Positions 35,107 through 43,609 of a stretch of DNA of 64,000 nucleotides are shown piece by piece. A program made the translations under genes and the position numbers. This stretch comes from Bacillus_BA songklensis (lineage in GTDB: Bacteria; Bacillota; Bacilli; Bacillales; Bacillaceae_H): positions 62,001 through 126,000 of the forward strand of contig NZ_JBHRZT010000068.1 of NCBI RefSeq assembly GCF_042649685.1, given 5' to 3'. The notes beneath the pieces are model-generated. The model saw only the letters and a program-made list of their open reading frames with translations, ran no database searches and was not told the DNA's origin. Numbering within the stretch: the first letter of the stretch is position 1; every line of letters starts with the position of its first letter.

Positions 35107-36468
35107 TCACTTCGGCAGTGTAACTTGAAAAGTTGTACCTGTTCCCAGTTTTCCTGATACTTGAATATCCCCTTGATGCATGTCTACGATTTGTTTCACA
35201 ATCGATAAACCGAGACCGTTTCCTTTGACAGAAGAATTACGGGCCTTATCCACTTTGTGAAACGGCTTGAAAATATCCGCACGTTCTTCTTCTGGAATTC
35301 CAATCCCATTATCTGTGATGGATATGATATTCTGATTATCTTTCAACACGGCTTCGATCAAAATCTTTCCGCCTACTGGCGTGAATTTTATACTATTGCT
35401 CAGTAAATTGATCCATACCTGACTTAGTTGGTCTTCATCCGCTTGAACAGTTAAGGGCTCGAGCTGAAGATCGATGTCAATTTCTTTCGCTCCCCAGTGC
35501 GGCTCCAACGCAATCACAACTCTTCGAAGTTGCTCATCCAACCGGTAAGTACTCATTTTTAATGGCTGATTGTCATGTTGCAGATGGGATAATCGCAGCA
35601 AATTTTGACTTAACCGGGATAATCTCTCGCTCTCCTCTTCGATGATGGTCAAATAGCGGAGGCGGCTTTCCTCGTTCATTTGCTTCTGCTTTAACGCCTT
35701 GGTAAACCCGGAAATAGAAGTTAATGGCGTCCCAATCTCATGCGAGACGTTGGAAACAAAATCTCGACGCATTTGATCCAGCTTAGCCAGTTCTTTTGCC
35801 ATCTCGTTAAAGCTAACGCTTAAAACACCGATTTCGTCCTTGCGTTTGGTAGGCAACTCCACATCGAATTTTCCTTTCGCCATCCGCCTGGTTGCTTCCG
35901 TCAAACGAAGAATAGGATTTACGATATAACGAGCAGCAATTAGGATCAGAAAACTTCCGAAAAACAGAATAATAACGTACATTAGATGAATGGAATTCAT
36001 GAGCTCCTCGTCCACACTGTTCTTCTCCAACGTTATAAATAGGGCATAAGGCTGCCCATCCACCTGAAACGGAAGGCCGATTACAGGCAGTTGAGCATTG
36101 TCAGAATGAGGACGGGCTGCTTTATTCATATCACTAACCTTTTCGCCTGCGAGCACACGCTCAATATCATTAGGGTGAACCTCCAGAGGCCAATCTTTTT
36201 CGTCAAGAAGGGGCTTACTGTCCTTATTGTAAAGTTGCAGAGTGATATAGGAAAGTCCGGATATGTTTTGCATAAACGGGATTAATTCAGCAGAAGGTGC
36301 CGATTGATAAGTTTGTATCAGTTTGTTGCCATTCGTGATTAGAAGGTCTTTTATCATGTTTTGTGCTCGGCTTTCATACATCAAGGAACTAACAATAAAC
36401 GCCGTGAACAAACTCAACATGACAATGCCGACAAATATCAATACAATGCGGGTATATAGTGACTTAAT
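35107..36468 (-). CDS. Sensor histidine kinase
   Basis: Membrane kinase of about 453 residues: TM1 near 8-30, an extracytoplasmic sensor of about 130 residues, TM2, HAMP (IVNPILRLTEATRRMAKGKF), HisKA with SNVSHEIGTPLTS (Gly where Arg or Gln is usual), and HATPase_c (N box WINLLSNSIKF, G1 DNGIGIPEE, G2 GNGLGLSIVK). Start set at ATT 36468, overlapping the regulator's TAA and nine bases behind GGAGG; the only other upstream choice, GTG 36501, lies inside the regulator with no ribosome site. Confidence 0.9.
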   Translation of the reverse strand: MKSLYTRIVLIFVGIVMLSLFTAFIVSSLMYESRAQNMIKDLLITNGNKLIQTYQSAPSAELIPFMQNISGLSYITLQLYNKDSKPLLDEKDWPLEVHPNDIERVLAGEKVSDMNKAARPHSDNAQLPVIGLPFQVDGQPYALFITLEKNSVDEELMNSIHLMYVIILFFGSFLILIAARYIVNPILRLTEATRRMAKGKFDVELPTKRKDEIGVLSVSFNEMAKELAKLDQMRRDFVSNVSHEIGTPLTSISGFTKALKQKQMNEESRLRYLTIIEEESERLSRLSQNLLRLSHLQHDNQPLKMSTYRLDEQLRRVVIALEPHWGAKEIDIDLQLEPLTVQADEDQLSQVWINLLSNSIKFTPVGGKILIEAVLKDNQNIISITDNGIGIPEEERADIFKPFHKVDKARNSSVKGNGLGLSIVKQIVDMHQGDIQVSGKLGTGTTFQVTLPK

Positions 36469-37144
36469 CTCGGTACACCTCCAATCGATAACCGAGACCA
36501 CGGATAGTCACAATACGGAAATCGGACTCAAATTCAGCAAACCGTTCCCTAAGTCGCTTAATATGAACATCCACCGTCCGCTCGTCCCCTTCATAATCGA
36601 TGCCCCATATTTGTTCAATGAGATTATCCCGTGTAAACAACTGCCCGGTATAGCTGCCCAATTTGAACAGCAATTCAAATTCTTTCATCGGAAGTGTCAT
36701 CGTTTTACCATTCTCATATATAACCTGATAACTCGAGCGGTCTAACGATACGTTTCCAAGTTTAATGATATTGGAAGTAGAAATACGATATCGTTTTAGC
36801 AGAGCCTTCACGCGAAGAACAAGCTCCACCGGATCAAATGGCTTTACCAAATAATCATCCGTTCCAAGCTTAAATCCATGAATTCTATCCTTCGCCTCCC
36901 CCTTCGCGGTAATCATCAAAATAGGCATATCCCCAAACTCCCGGAGTTTCGTGCATAAAACCCAACCATCCATTTGCGGCATCATGATATCTAGAATCGC
37001 TAAATCAAAAGCATGATTCTCCGCATATTCTAACGCATCCGCTCCATTCGATTTTTCAACGATATCAAAACCTTCGTCTTTCAAGTACAACGATACTAAC
37101 TCACGGATGTGAGCTTCGTCATCTACCACTAATATCTTGGGCAT
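36464..37144 (-). CDS. OmpR/PhoB-type response regulator
   Basis: 226 residues. Receiver domain with acidic pair (VVDDEAH), phosphoacceptor Asp in LDIMMPQMD and Lys in VKPFDP, then a winged-helix DNA-binding domain (DERTVDVHIKRLRERF, VTIRGLGYRLE). Start at ATG 37144 with GGGAG upstream. Translationally coupled with the kinase. Direct-repeat sites at 34862-35036 are candidate targets. Confidence 0.93.
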   Translation of the reverse strand: MPKILVVDDEAHIRELVSLYLKDEGFDIVEKSNGADALEYAENHAFDLAILDIMMPQMDGWVLCTKLREFGDMPILMITAKGEAKDRIHGFKLGTDDYLVKPFDPVELVLRVKALLKRYRISTSNIIKLGNVSLDRSSYQVIYENGKTMTLPMKEFELLFKLGSYTGQLFTRDNLIEQIWGIDYEGDERTVDVHIKRLRERFAEFESDFRIVTIRGLGYRLEVYRD

Positions 37145-37170
37145 TTTTATGTTCTCCCTTCTCCTCATCA

Positions 37171-37337
37171 TCAAAGGAAACGATATACTCGCAAATATAT
37201 ACCATCCGTAGCTGCGACGAGTAACGGTCCATCGCTTGGATGGTGAACCAAATCCAAACCAGCGAGTTGTGCTTGCCGATTGTCTTTTGGAGCCAGTAGC
37301 ACGACATTATTTCCTGTTATCCATAGGTAATTCCTTC
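37171..37337 (-). pseudogene. BNR/glycosylhydrolase-like 3' fragment
   Basis: Minus-strand frame NYLWITGNNVVLLAPKDNRQ then HHPSDGPLLVAATDGIYLRV and stop. The pattern 'G-L-x-L-x-x-x-P-x-D-G-x-x-L-V-A-A-T-D-G-I-Y' resembles the blades of F510_1955/BNR-type beta-propeller proteins often next to two-component systems in Bacillus. Only the last about 55 residues remain. Confidence 0.5.
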
Positions 37338-37439
37338 TGTAATATAAATATCTATCTGACTATTATCCGAATCTATACACTTAGCTGAAATCCCCGCCAC
37401 TTGAAACATATCTTTTGTAACAATCTTTGGCTCGTACAT
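37317..37439 (-). pseudogene. GyrI-like effector-binding domain, 5' fragment
   Basis: From an ATG with AAGAGGAG upstream: MYEPKIVTKDMFQVAGIS.. to stop after 40 residues. This is the N-terminus of AraC effector-binding/GyrI-like proteins (about 150 residues). The frame is cut where the BNR fragment begins, so a deletion fused two genes. Confidence 0.6.
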
Positions 37440-37545
37440 CACACACACTCCTCTTAGAATTAGAATCAATATAAAACGTCAACCAAATTTTAACATTTAT
37501 TCCGGTATTTATACATTAATTTAAAATTCTATAGTCTATAAAATT

Positions 37546-37615
37546 TTAGTTAACATAATGTTCTTTAGAGGAACTCAAAAATCCTTAGATTTCATAGAAT
37601 CTAAGGATTTTTTGT
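37546..37615 (+). repeat. A-box followed by terminator
   Basis: TTAACATAATGTTCTTTAGAGGAACT, then hairpin AATCCTTAGATT/AATCTAAGGATT with TTTTTT. Same order as at 50317-50390 and 53053-53122. The rest of 37440-37819 is AT-rich and without a gene. Confidence 0.65.
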
Positions 37616-37819
37616 GTTTATAGAAGTGTGCTTTTACGAACAATACAAGTCTTAATGAAGTTTAGTTAAATTGTAAAAAACTTAAAAAACATAAAAAAGA
37701 AAAATATGAAATTTTCCAAATTCAAAATATAGCTACCCTGTCAACATATCAAACATCCGTTTGGCTAATAAGTAAAAAGTAAACAAAAAATATGAGTGTT
37801 GCCTTGCTTCTTCTCTGCT

Positions 37820-38863
37820 TTAGATTTGCTTTGCCGGGATTGGGAGAATATCCTGAATGGCCTGCATCGCTTCATCTACATTTTGCACTTCTATGGTTAA
37901 TCTGCGTTCCTCTGGATACTGTTTCGCCGCGTACTCATAGCGAGGATCATAATAGTACTCGAGTAGCAACCGCACTGCCGAATCAAAATCGCCTGATTGC
38001 AGATCGGTGTCAATCTTCGACGCGATCGGCGTGTGGATACGGCTCTTGATTTTCCGAAAAGCCTTAATGCATTCCTCTTGGTGTTCCCAAGGACGATAAT
38101 CCTCCAAAATGTGTTTAACCCGCTCTTCTACAGGTATATCGATAAACAATTGTGTTCCCTGTTCTTTTTTCTCCACAATAAATTCGGGAAGGACCGCTTT
38201 CCCGACCCGCTTGCTCTCTGCTTCAAATAACACAAATGGAGCTTGCTGCAACCGGAGCACTTCTTGAAGAAGAAGAGAGTCGAACGTTTTCTGATTGTTC
38301 GGTTCAAGTCCGATCTGTCCGAAGATGGAACCTCTATGATTGGCCATTCCCTCAAAATCAAGAACAGGGTATCCCTCTTCCCGGAGGCGTCGCAGAAGGA
38401 GGGTCTTGCCTGATCCCGTATATCCGTTTAGAACGTAAGCCTCTGGCTTGAATTCTAACTTTTCGAGCGTTTGGACAACCCACTGGCGATAAGCACGGAC
38501 GCCGCCCTGTAGACGGTAAGTATGGATTCCCATTAAATCGAGAACGGTGGCTGACGTTTTGCTGCGCATGCCTCCGCGCCAGCAAAAGACAGCCTTCTGC
38601 CCGTCAATTTGCTTAAATTCTTTAATAAAGTCAGGCAACTTGGCCGAGACGATTTCCAATCCGCGATCTTTGGCAGCCTGAACGCCGACTTGCTTGTAAA
38701 TCGTGCCGACTTCAGCCCTTTCCTCGTCGTTAAACAGTGGAATATTTAAACTGCCAGGGATAGTGGCATCCTTATATTCGGAAGGGGACCGTACATCAAT
38801 CAGCACAAGCTCCTTTTGATCCTGCAAAGCTAATAATTTATCTATGGTGATATCTTGGAACAA
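37820..38863 (-). CDS. selU: tRNA 2-selenouridine synthase
   Basis: Replaces sulfur by selenium in 2-thiouridine at tRNA position 34 via a geranylated intermediate (MnmH/YbbB). 347 residues: N-terminal rhodanese domain with catalytic Cys in FCWRGGMRS, then a P-loop domain (GYTGSGKT near 147-154). TTG start with AGGCGG upstream. Thirty-two bases behind selD, which makes its selenophosphate substrate. Confidence 0.95.
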   Translation of the reverse strand: MFQDITIDKLLALQDQKELVLIDVRSPSEYKDATIPGSLNIPLFNDEERAEVGTIYKQVGVQAAKDRGLEIVSAKLPDFIKEFKQIDGQKAVFCWRGGMRSKTSATVLDLMGIHTYRLQGGVRAYRQWVVQTLEKLEFKPEAYVLNGYTGSGKTLLLRRLREEGYPVLDFEGMANHRGSIFGQIGLEPNNQKTFDSLLLQEVLRLQQAPFVLFEAESKRVGKAVLPEFIVEKKEQGTQLFIDIPVEERVKHILEDYRPWEHQEECIKAFRKIKSRIHTPIASKIDTDLQSGDFDSAVRLLLEYYYDPRYEYAAKQYPEERRLTIEVQNVDEAMQAIQDILPIPAKQI

Positions 38864-38895
38864 TGGTCTTTCCGCCTTTCTACAACATACACTGC

Positions 38896-39945
38896 TTATA
38901 TAACGACAATATGTCCCGGTTGATCTTCTGTCACTTCACCGATCAAGCCCGCTTCCACGCCGGCTTTCTTTAGGTCCGCAAGAAGGGATTCCGCTTCTTC
39001 TCCGGCTACAGATATTAAAAGTCCGCCCGATGTGACCGCATCGCACAAAATCCATCGGTCGATTTGATCCATTGTCTCAGGAAAGGTCACCGATCCTTGA
39101 AGATGAGCGAAATTATTTTTCGTTCCTCCGGGAATAACTCCAGCTTCTGCAAGTTCTCTTACCCTTGGCAGAACAGGCACCTGATCTTTGATAATACGCA
39201 GTCCGACACCGCTGCCCTTAGCCATTTCCGATGCATGGCCGAGCAGACCGAACCCGGTAACGTCCGTGCAAGCATGTACATCATAAGATTCCATCGTTTC
39301 CGCCGCCGTTTTATTCAGTGTCGCCATCACCTCGGTAACACGGGCTATTTCTTCATTGGCTAACAGGTCACGCTTAATGGAAGACGTCAAAATACCGACG
39401 CCGATCGGCTTGGTTAGGATAAGCTTGTCACCGGGCTTTGCTCCAGCATTGGTTCGCACCTTCTGCGGATGAACGAGCCCAGTTACGGCAAGTCCGAATT
39501 TCGGCTCCTTATCATCAATAGAGTGGCCGCCGACAAGCGTCGCTCCCGCTTCTTTAAGCTTATCACCAGCACCACGCAAAATGTCAGCCAAAATCTGCTT
39601 GTCCAATGTTGCGATCGGAAAAGCGACAATATTAAGCGCGGTCAGCGGCTTACCGCCCATCGCATAAATATCGCTGATGGCATTGGCAGCCGCCACCTGT
39701 CCGAACGAATATGGGTCGTCCACAATTGGAGTAAAGAAATCAAGGGTTTGCACAAGTGCAAGTTCATCGTTGAGACGGTATACACCCGCATCATCACTTG
39801 TATCAAGGCCTACAAGCAAATCAGGATTCGGAACGGCAGGAGGGAGCGTACGGATTACCTGCGCTAAATCTGCAGGACCGATTTTACAGCCGCAGCCTCC
39901 TTTCGAAGATAATGAAGTAAGTTTAACTGAATCAGACTGTGTCAT
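38896..39945 (-). CDS. selD: Selenide, water dikinase (selenophosphate synthetase)
   Basis: Makes selenophosphate from selenide and ATP. 349 residues. The glycine-rich active loop reads SSKGGCGCKIGP: a Cys form with the essential Lys, no in-frame TGA. AIR-synthase-like domains follow (DTSDDAGVYRL, GGHSIDDKEP, DVTGFGLLGH). Cotranscribed with selU; no selA/selB or selC here, so selenium use appears to be tRNA modification rather than selenoproteins, as far as this window shows. Confidence 0.96.
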   Translation of the reverse strand: MTQSDSVKLTSLSSKGGCGCKIGPADLAQVIRTLPPAVPNPDLLVGLDTSDDAGVYRLNDELALVQTLDFFTPIVDDPYSFGQVAAANAISDIYAMGGKPLTALNIVAFPIATLDKQILADILRGAGDKLKEAGATLVGGHSIDDKEPKFGLAVTGLVHPQKVRTNAGAKPGDKLILTKPIGVGILTSSIKRDLLANEEIARVTEVMATLNKTAAETMESYDVHACTDVTGFGLLGHASEMAKGSGVGLRIIKDQVPVLPRVRELAEAGVIPGGTKNNFAHLQGSVTFPETMDQIDRWILCDAVTSGGLLISVAGEEAESLLADLKKAGVEAGLIGEVTEDQPGHIVVI

Positions 39946-40078
39946 ATGACACCAACCTTTCTATAAGACATCTTTATTTATTATAGACCACAATTTTGGA
40001 AAATGCATATCGGAAGCAATGGCGGAAAAATAACGAGCAGGCAGAAACCCATATAAACAGCGTTTTTTTCGCATTTCC

Positions 40079-40107
40079 GATAAATTCTATCGGCTTTTTT
40101 GAAAAAT
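40079..40107 (+). terminator. Terminator-like hairpin in the permease leader
   Basis: CCGATA, five-base loop, TATCGG then CTTTTTTG on the plus strand, about 80 bases before the permease ATG. It points at the permease, yet no plus-strand gene precedes it. Either the promoter lies downstream (two TATAAT-like boxes at 40131 and 40151) or this is an attenuator. Confidence 0.45.
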
Positions 40108-40184
40108 CTCCCGGATGTTTACAGATTGTGATATAATTTTAAATTGTCTTGATATAATTTCTATTTCATTTAAGGGGGGTTACC

Positions 40185-41255
40185 ATGTCTCAGCTAAATA
40201 GTCCGCTTCCCCAAGAACAGCCAAACAGCAAAAAGACGGCTTGGTTTATTGCCATTTTTCTATTGATTACTACAGCCGGACTCATGTATGTGAAATGGTG
40301 GCCTTATTATCATAAGGTCATCACAGCTGCTGCTACACATTCGATCGGCGAATCCATTTTAGGAGATCCGTCAACCTCCGTATCTCCGTCATGGAGCAGT
40401 GCATGGGAATATGCGTCAGCTTATTTTAATGCGGTCTGGAAAGCTGCCATCCTCGGCGTTGTTCTCGGATCATTGCTTCAAGTGCTCCTGCCTTCAGGCT
40501 GGCTTTTGAAGGTTCTCGGGAAAACTTCTTTCGGCAGTACGGCCGCCGCTGGACTTGCTTCTATTCCTGGCATGATGTGCACGTGCTGCGCTGCGCCGAT
40601 AGCTGTAGGTCTCCGGAAAAAGAATGTCTCTGTCGGCGCTGCACTGGCGTTTTGGCTCGGGAATCCGGTCATTAATCCGGCAACGCTCGTGTTCATGACC
40701 TTTGTGCTTTCATGGAAATTTACGTTGCTGCGTCTTGTATTTGGCCTCATTTTAACCTTTGGGGTCAGCTATCTTGCTAACCGCTTTGCACCGGATGCAG
40801 AACCTCTTGACATCGATCAAGTGACAGCTGATACAGAACAAGAGATTACCGGCTCTTTTTTATCGAGATGGCTTAAAAGCATGGGAAGCATGATTCTTTA
40901 TGTGGTGCCTGCATATGTTTTATCTGTGCTTCTGCTTGGAGCGGGCCGTGTTTGGTTGTTTCCGCATATCAGCGAGGCAGCGGCAAACAGCCTGCTCGTT
41001 GTGATCGGCTTTGCGATAGCAGGCATGCTCTTTGTTATTCCAACAGCAGCGGAAATACCCATCATTCAAACGTTTATGTCCGTCGGACTAGGCGGGGGCC
41101 CGGCCGCTGCACTTCTGATTACATTGCCTGCGGTCAGCCTGCCTTCCCTGCTCATGGTTGCCAAATCGTTTCCTAAACGGGTACTCGTGTTTGTCATCGC
41201 TTCTGTTGTCTTTCTTGGTATCCTAAGCGGAATTGCAGGTATGCTGTTTCTATAA
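40185..41255 (+). CDS. Permease of the DUF318/ArsP family
   Basis: 356 residues, about eight to ten membrane helices. Diagnostic motif MMCTCCAAP with adjacent cysteines, and a second half-repeat around FVIPTAAEIPII. ArsP relatives export trivalent organoarsenicals through those cysteines. Here the gene is divergent from selD-selU with 239 bases between, so a selenium compound is a reasonable guess for its substrate. No ArsR gene nearby. GGGGGG precedes the ATG. Confidence 0.85.
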   Translation: MSQLNSPLPQEQPNSKKTAWFIAIFLLITTAGLMYVKWWPYYHKVITAAATHSIGESILGDPSTSVSPSWSSAWEYASAYFNAVWKAAILGVVLGSLLQVLLPSGWLLKVLGKTSFGSTAAAGLASIPGMMCTCCAAPIAVGLRKKNVSVGAALAFWLGNPVINPATLVFMTFVLSWKFTLLRLVFGLILTFGVSYLANRFAPDAEPLDIDQVTADTEQEITGSFLSRWLKSMGSMILYVVPAYVLSVLLLGAGRVWLFPHISEAAANSLLVVIGFAIAGMLFVIPTAAEIPIIQTFMSVGLGGGPAAALLITLPAVSLPSLLMVAKSFPKRVLVFVIASVVFLGILSGIAGMLFL

Positions 41256-41288
41256 AATCTAGTACGGTATTACTTATATGTTTCTTAA

Positions 41289-41403
41289 AAAAGCAACCTT
41301 TAAAAGAGCTGTTAACAGATACCTTATGGTCGTTGCTTTAGATAACATATTGAATCATAAAAACCGATAAATAACTACATTTAGTAGAGATTTATCGGTT
41401 TTT
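41289..41403. terminator. Two hairpins after the permease
   Basis: AAGCAAC/GTTGCTT (41289-41341, long loop) and AAACCGATAAAT/ATTTATCGGTTT with TTTTTT (41359-41403). The second is a strong terminator. Confidence 0.7.
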
Positions 41404-41429
41404 TCTTTTCATTGGAGACTTAGTTTGTC

Positions 41430-41810
41430 AGCAGTTCTTATATCCTGTTCTCTAATTGCCTTTCTATGCAAAGAAATTCACCATTTCGAATGTTCACGCA
41501 GCTGAATAAACTCACCATCGCATGATGACCATACATGGGGATTTGTTTTTGTTTCCCTTTGACACTCCACGTGGCACGCAGCGTTTGGTCATCGCGAATG
41601 TGGCTCTCATCTTCATATAACAGAACTAGATCGTCTGAGATGTTTTTTTCACCATGTCGAGTTCCCGTTGAAATGCTTCTTGTTTCTGGCGATTGGCACG
41701 CTTGAGAGTGTACGTTGAGGCGTCCAGCCCACCACGATTAAATTTCCGGACATACCCTGAAATCGTTTCGCTTTCCCATCTTGATTCGCTCCTTCATTCG
41801 TTCTTTTAGG
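41430..41810 (-). mobile_element. IS630-family transposase remnant
   Basis: In broken minus-strand frames: KRANRQKQEAFQRELD, then LLYEDESHIRDDQTLRATW (first Asp of the DDE triad), VKGKQKQIPMYGHHAM and IRNGEFLCIE. Frameshifts interrupt it and both ends are missing. I see no terminal inverted repeats. Remaining sequence to 42050 shows no gene. Confidence 0.8.
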
Positions 41811-42050
41811 AGCAGGATAGACAAGAAAGATAAGATCTTAAACGTATCGAAGAATTAAGTCTGATTTATATATTATGAAATTGATTCACTATTAACAGTA
41901 AACAAAATCGCTAAAATGTTTAATCAACGTTCAAAATACAGACCGATCAAGCGAAGCAAAATTACTCCACCCTTCTTCAACGAACATGGCAGGTTTAGTT
42001 GAACAAGTCGGATATCTTCATATGTTTCACCCCAATAAAAAAGCACCTGA

Positions 42051-42689
42051 TTATTCGAATGCATACTTAATTATTCCATGTAAATAAATTGAGAATTTTC
42101 GCTGTACACACTCTCTTAATTTGATTTTCCCTTCCCTTTCTAATTCTTTAACCAATTCTTCAATCTTATTTTCATCTTCTTTAGTAGCCTTAGGAACTTC
42201 TATTGAAAACAAATTATTTCGACTGGCATTCTGAAATTTTTTTAAAAGTCTATCTTTATTCATTGGATCATTCCCTTTATCTACAATTGGTTCATCTTTG
42301 TCATTATCAATTTCGTCCTTATTAAACCATAGTGGATCTTTGTCATCAACATCGCCATTATAGTTGATTAGTATTTCTTCTCCTGCTTTTATATCTGTGT
42401 AAGCATAGAAGTCAAACGTGTGGTTCGTAAAGTTAATATCATAAGTGGCATTAGGCTTGTACGAATGGTTAAACAGCATACCATATCCTAAGACGACCGC
42501 CGTGTGGTTTTTACCATACTCAAACACGTAATCAGCAAGAATGGTTTGCTCTATGAAAACATGCTCCTTATTAGGATAAGGAATGACCGGTGCTTCATGT
42601 ATAAGCTCACCTTTTGCTATATCTTGTTTCGCGAATACCCCTCTATTGAACTCTCCATTGCTGAGTGTGGAAGTCTTTATCTCAATCAT
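42051..42689 (-). CDS. SET domain protein
   Basis: 212 residues. N-terminal SET domain: RGVFAKQDIAKGELIHEAPVI, GYGMLFNHSYKPNATY, FYAYTDIKAGEEILINYNGD, with the NHS and catalytic Tyr (INYNG) of bacterial SET lysine methyltransferases. A charged linker (DKDEPIVDKGND) leads to a C-terminal helix and a basic tail that I do not recognise. Start at ATG 42689 with AGGTGA upstream. Such genes occur singly in Bacilli; substrate unknown. Confidence 0.82.
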   Translation of the reverse strand: MIEIKTSTLSNGEFNRGVFAKQDIAKGELIHEAPVIPYPNKEHVFIEQTILADYVFEYGKNHTAVVLGYGMLFNHSYKPNATYDINFTNHTFDFYAYTDIKAGEEILINYNGDVDDKDPLWFNKDEIDNDKDEPIVDKGNDPMNKDRLLKKFQNASRNNLFSIEVPKATKEDENKIEELVKELEREGKIKLRECVQRKFSIYLHGIIKYAFE

Positions 42690-42789
42690 GTTAGTCACCT
42701 ACGCGTTCTTTCCTATGAAGTCTCTTATCTTCTTAAGTTTGCCAGTTGATAAGGATAAAAGCAACTGTGATAACCAGAAATGATGATTA

Positions 42790-42822
42790 TAAAAAAAGAC
42801 TCCACATGTGGGAGCCTTTTTA
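42790..42822 (-). terminator. Terminator of the left csp gene
   Basis: AAAAAGACTCCCACATGTGGGAG-type hairpin with T-run; the right csp gene (49415) ends with a closely similar one. Confidence 0.75.
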
Positions 42823-42835
42823 TGATTACTTTAAA

Positions 42836-43036
42836 TTATGCTTTGCGAACGTTAGCAGCTTGTGCTCCACGTTGACCTTGTTCAATATCAAAAGTAACTT
42901 TTTGACCTTCATCTAATGATTTGAAGCCTTCTCCTTGAATAGCACTGAAATGTACGAATACATCTTCTCCGCCTTCACTTTCGATAAAACCGAAACCTTT
43001 GTCTGCATTAAACCATTTTACTGTACCTTGTGCCAT
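42836..43036 (-). CDS. csp: Cold-shock protein, CspA/CspB type
   Basis: 66-residue nucleic-acid chaperone: RNP1 KGFGFI and RNP2 VFVHF in a five-strand OB fold. ATG 43036 has GGAGG nine bases upstream. Upstream frame extension is the leader, not protein. Almost identical to the gene at 49415-49615 on the other strand, including its leader. Confidence 0.97.
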   Translation of the reverse strand: MAQGTVKWFNADKGFGFIESEGGEDVFVHFSAIQGEGFKSLDEGQKVTFDIEQGQRGAQAANVRKA

Positions 43037-43175
43037 AATGTTTCCTCCTGTTGTGGAATATTCCACCATTGTATTACTACCCTTGCTCAAACATAATATT
43101 TCAAGACGAAAACTTCTATTTAAGACATTTCTCTTCTATCAATTCTATACCGAACAAAAATAATTATTTTTATCA
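43037..43175 (-). promoter_or_regulatory. Conserved csp leader with 14-bp palindrome
   Basis: Shared with the leader at 49276-49414. Contains GTGGAATATTCCAC just before CAGGAGG, then further up CAAGGGTAGTAATACAA and an AT-rich promoter. The palindrome next to the ribosome site could form a hairpin that responds to temperature or bind a protein. Confidence 0.75.
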
Positions 43176-43609
43176 TAACAGAGTAAAAGAACAAAAGTAA
43201 ATAACCGAAATTGAATAAATATTTTTAAAAAAACTTTTTAGCTCAGACAAAGGGGTAATTTAGCCAGCCAGTAAAGGTTTTTCTGGTTGTGGTGTAAAAA
43301 CTCCCCATAAACTAACTTATGCCAAATCCTCTTGAGCGGCAGCAAGAGGATTTTTTATGCTTCGTCTTGTTGCACGAACGGGGCAGGATAGTGGAAAAGA
43401 CTCAAAAAATTAAGCAGGTTCGAAAAATAGAAACTACTTTTTGAGTTAGCTTTTTAATAACCTTTGAACTAAACAAATGTACCCCAGTACATTTGTTGTT
43501 GCTTTGCTAAGAACCAGACCTAGACACCATTCCCTTTTAAATTTTTCATATGTAATGAAAACCTATCGCCCCCGTTGAAAAATGATAAGTAGTGAATTTT
43601 TTCCTAACT
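43176..43609. other. Intergenic stretch
   Basis: AT-rich; contains a terminator AATCCTCTTG/CAAGAGGATTTTTT at 43326-43357 with no gene before it on the plus strand. No other gene signal. Confidence 0.6.

Noticed and set aside
36091..36285. 64-aa plus-strand ORF inside the kinase gene
   Set aside because: Antisense shadow of the sensor domain.
37792..38049. 85-aa ORF on the plus strand
   Set aside because: Antisense shadow of selU.
38896..39945. SelD with in-frame selenocysteine
   Set aside because: The active-site residue is encoded as Cys (GCGCK); no in-frame TGA and no need for SECIS.
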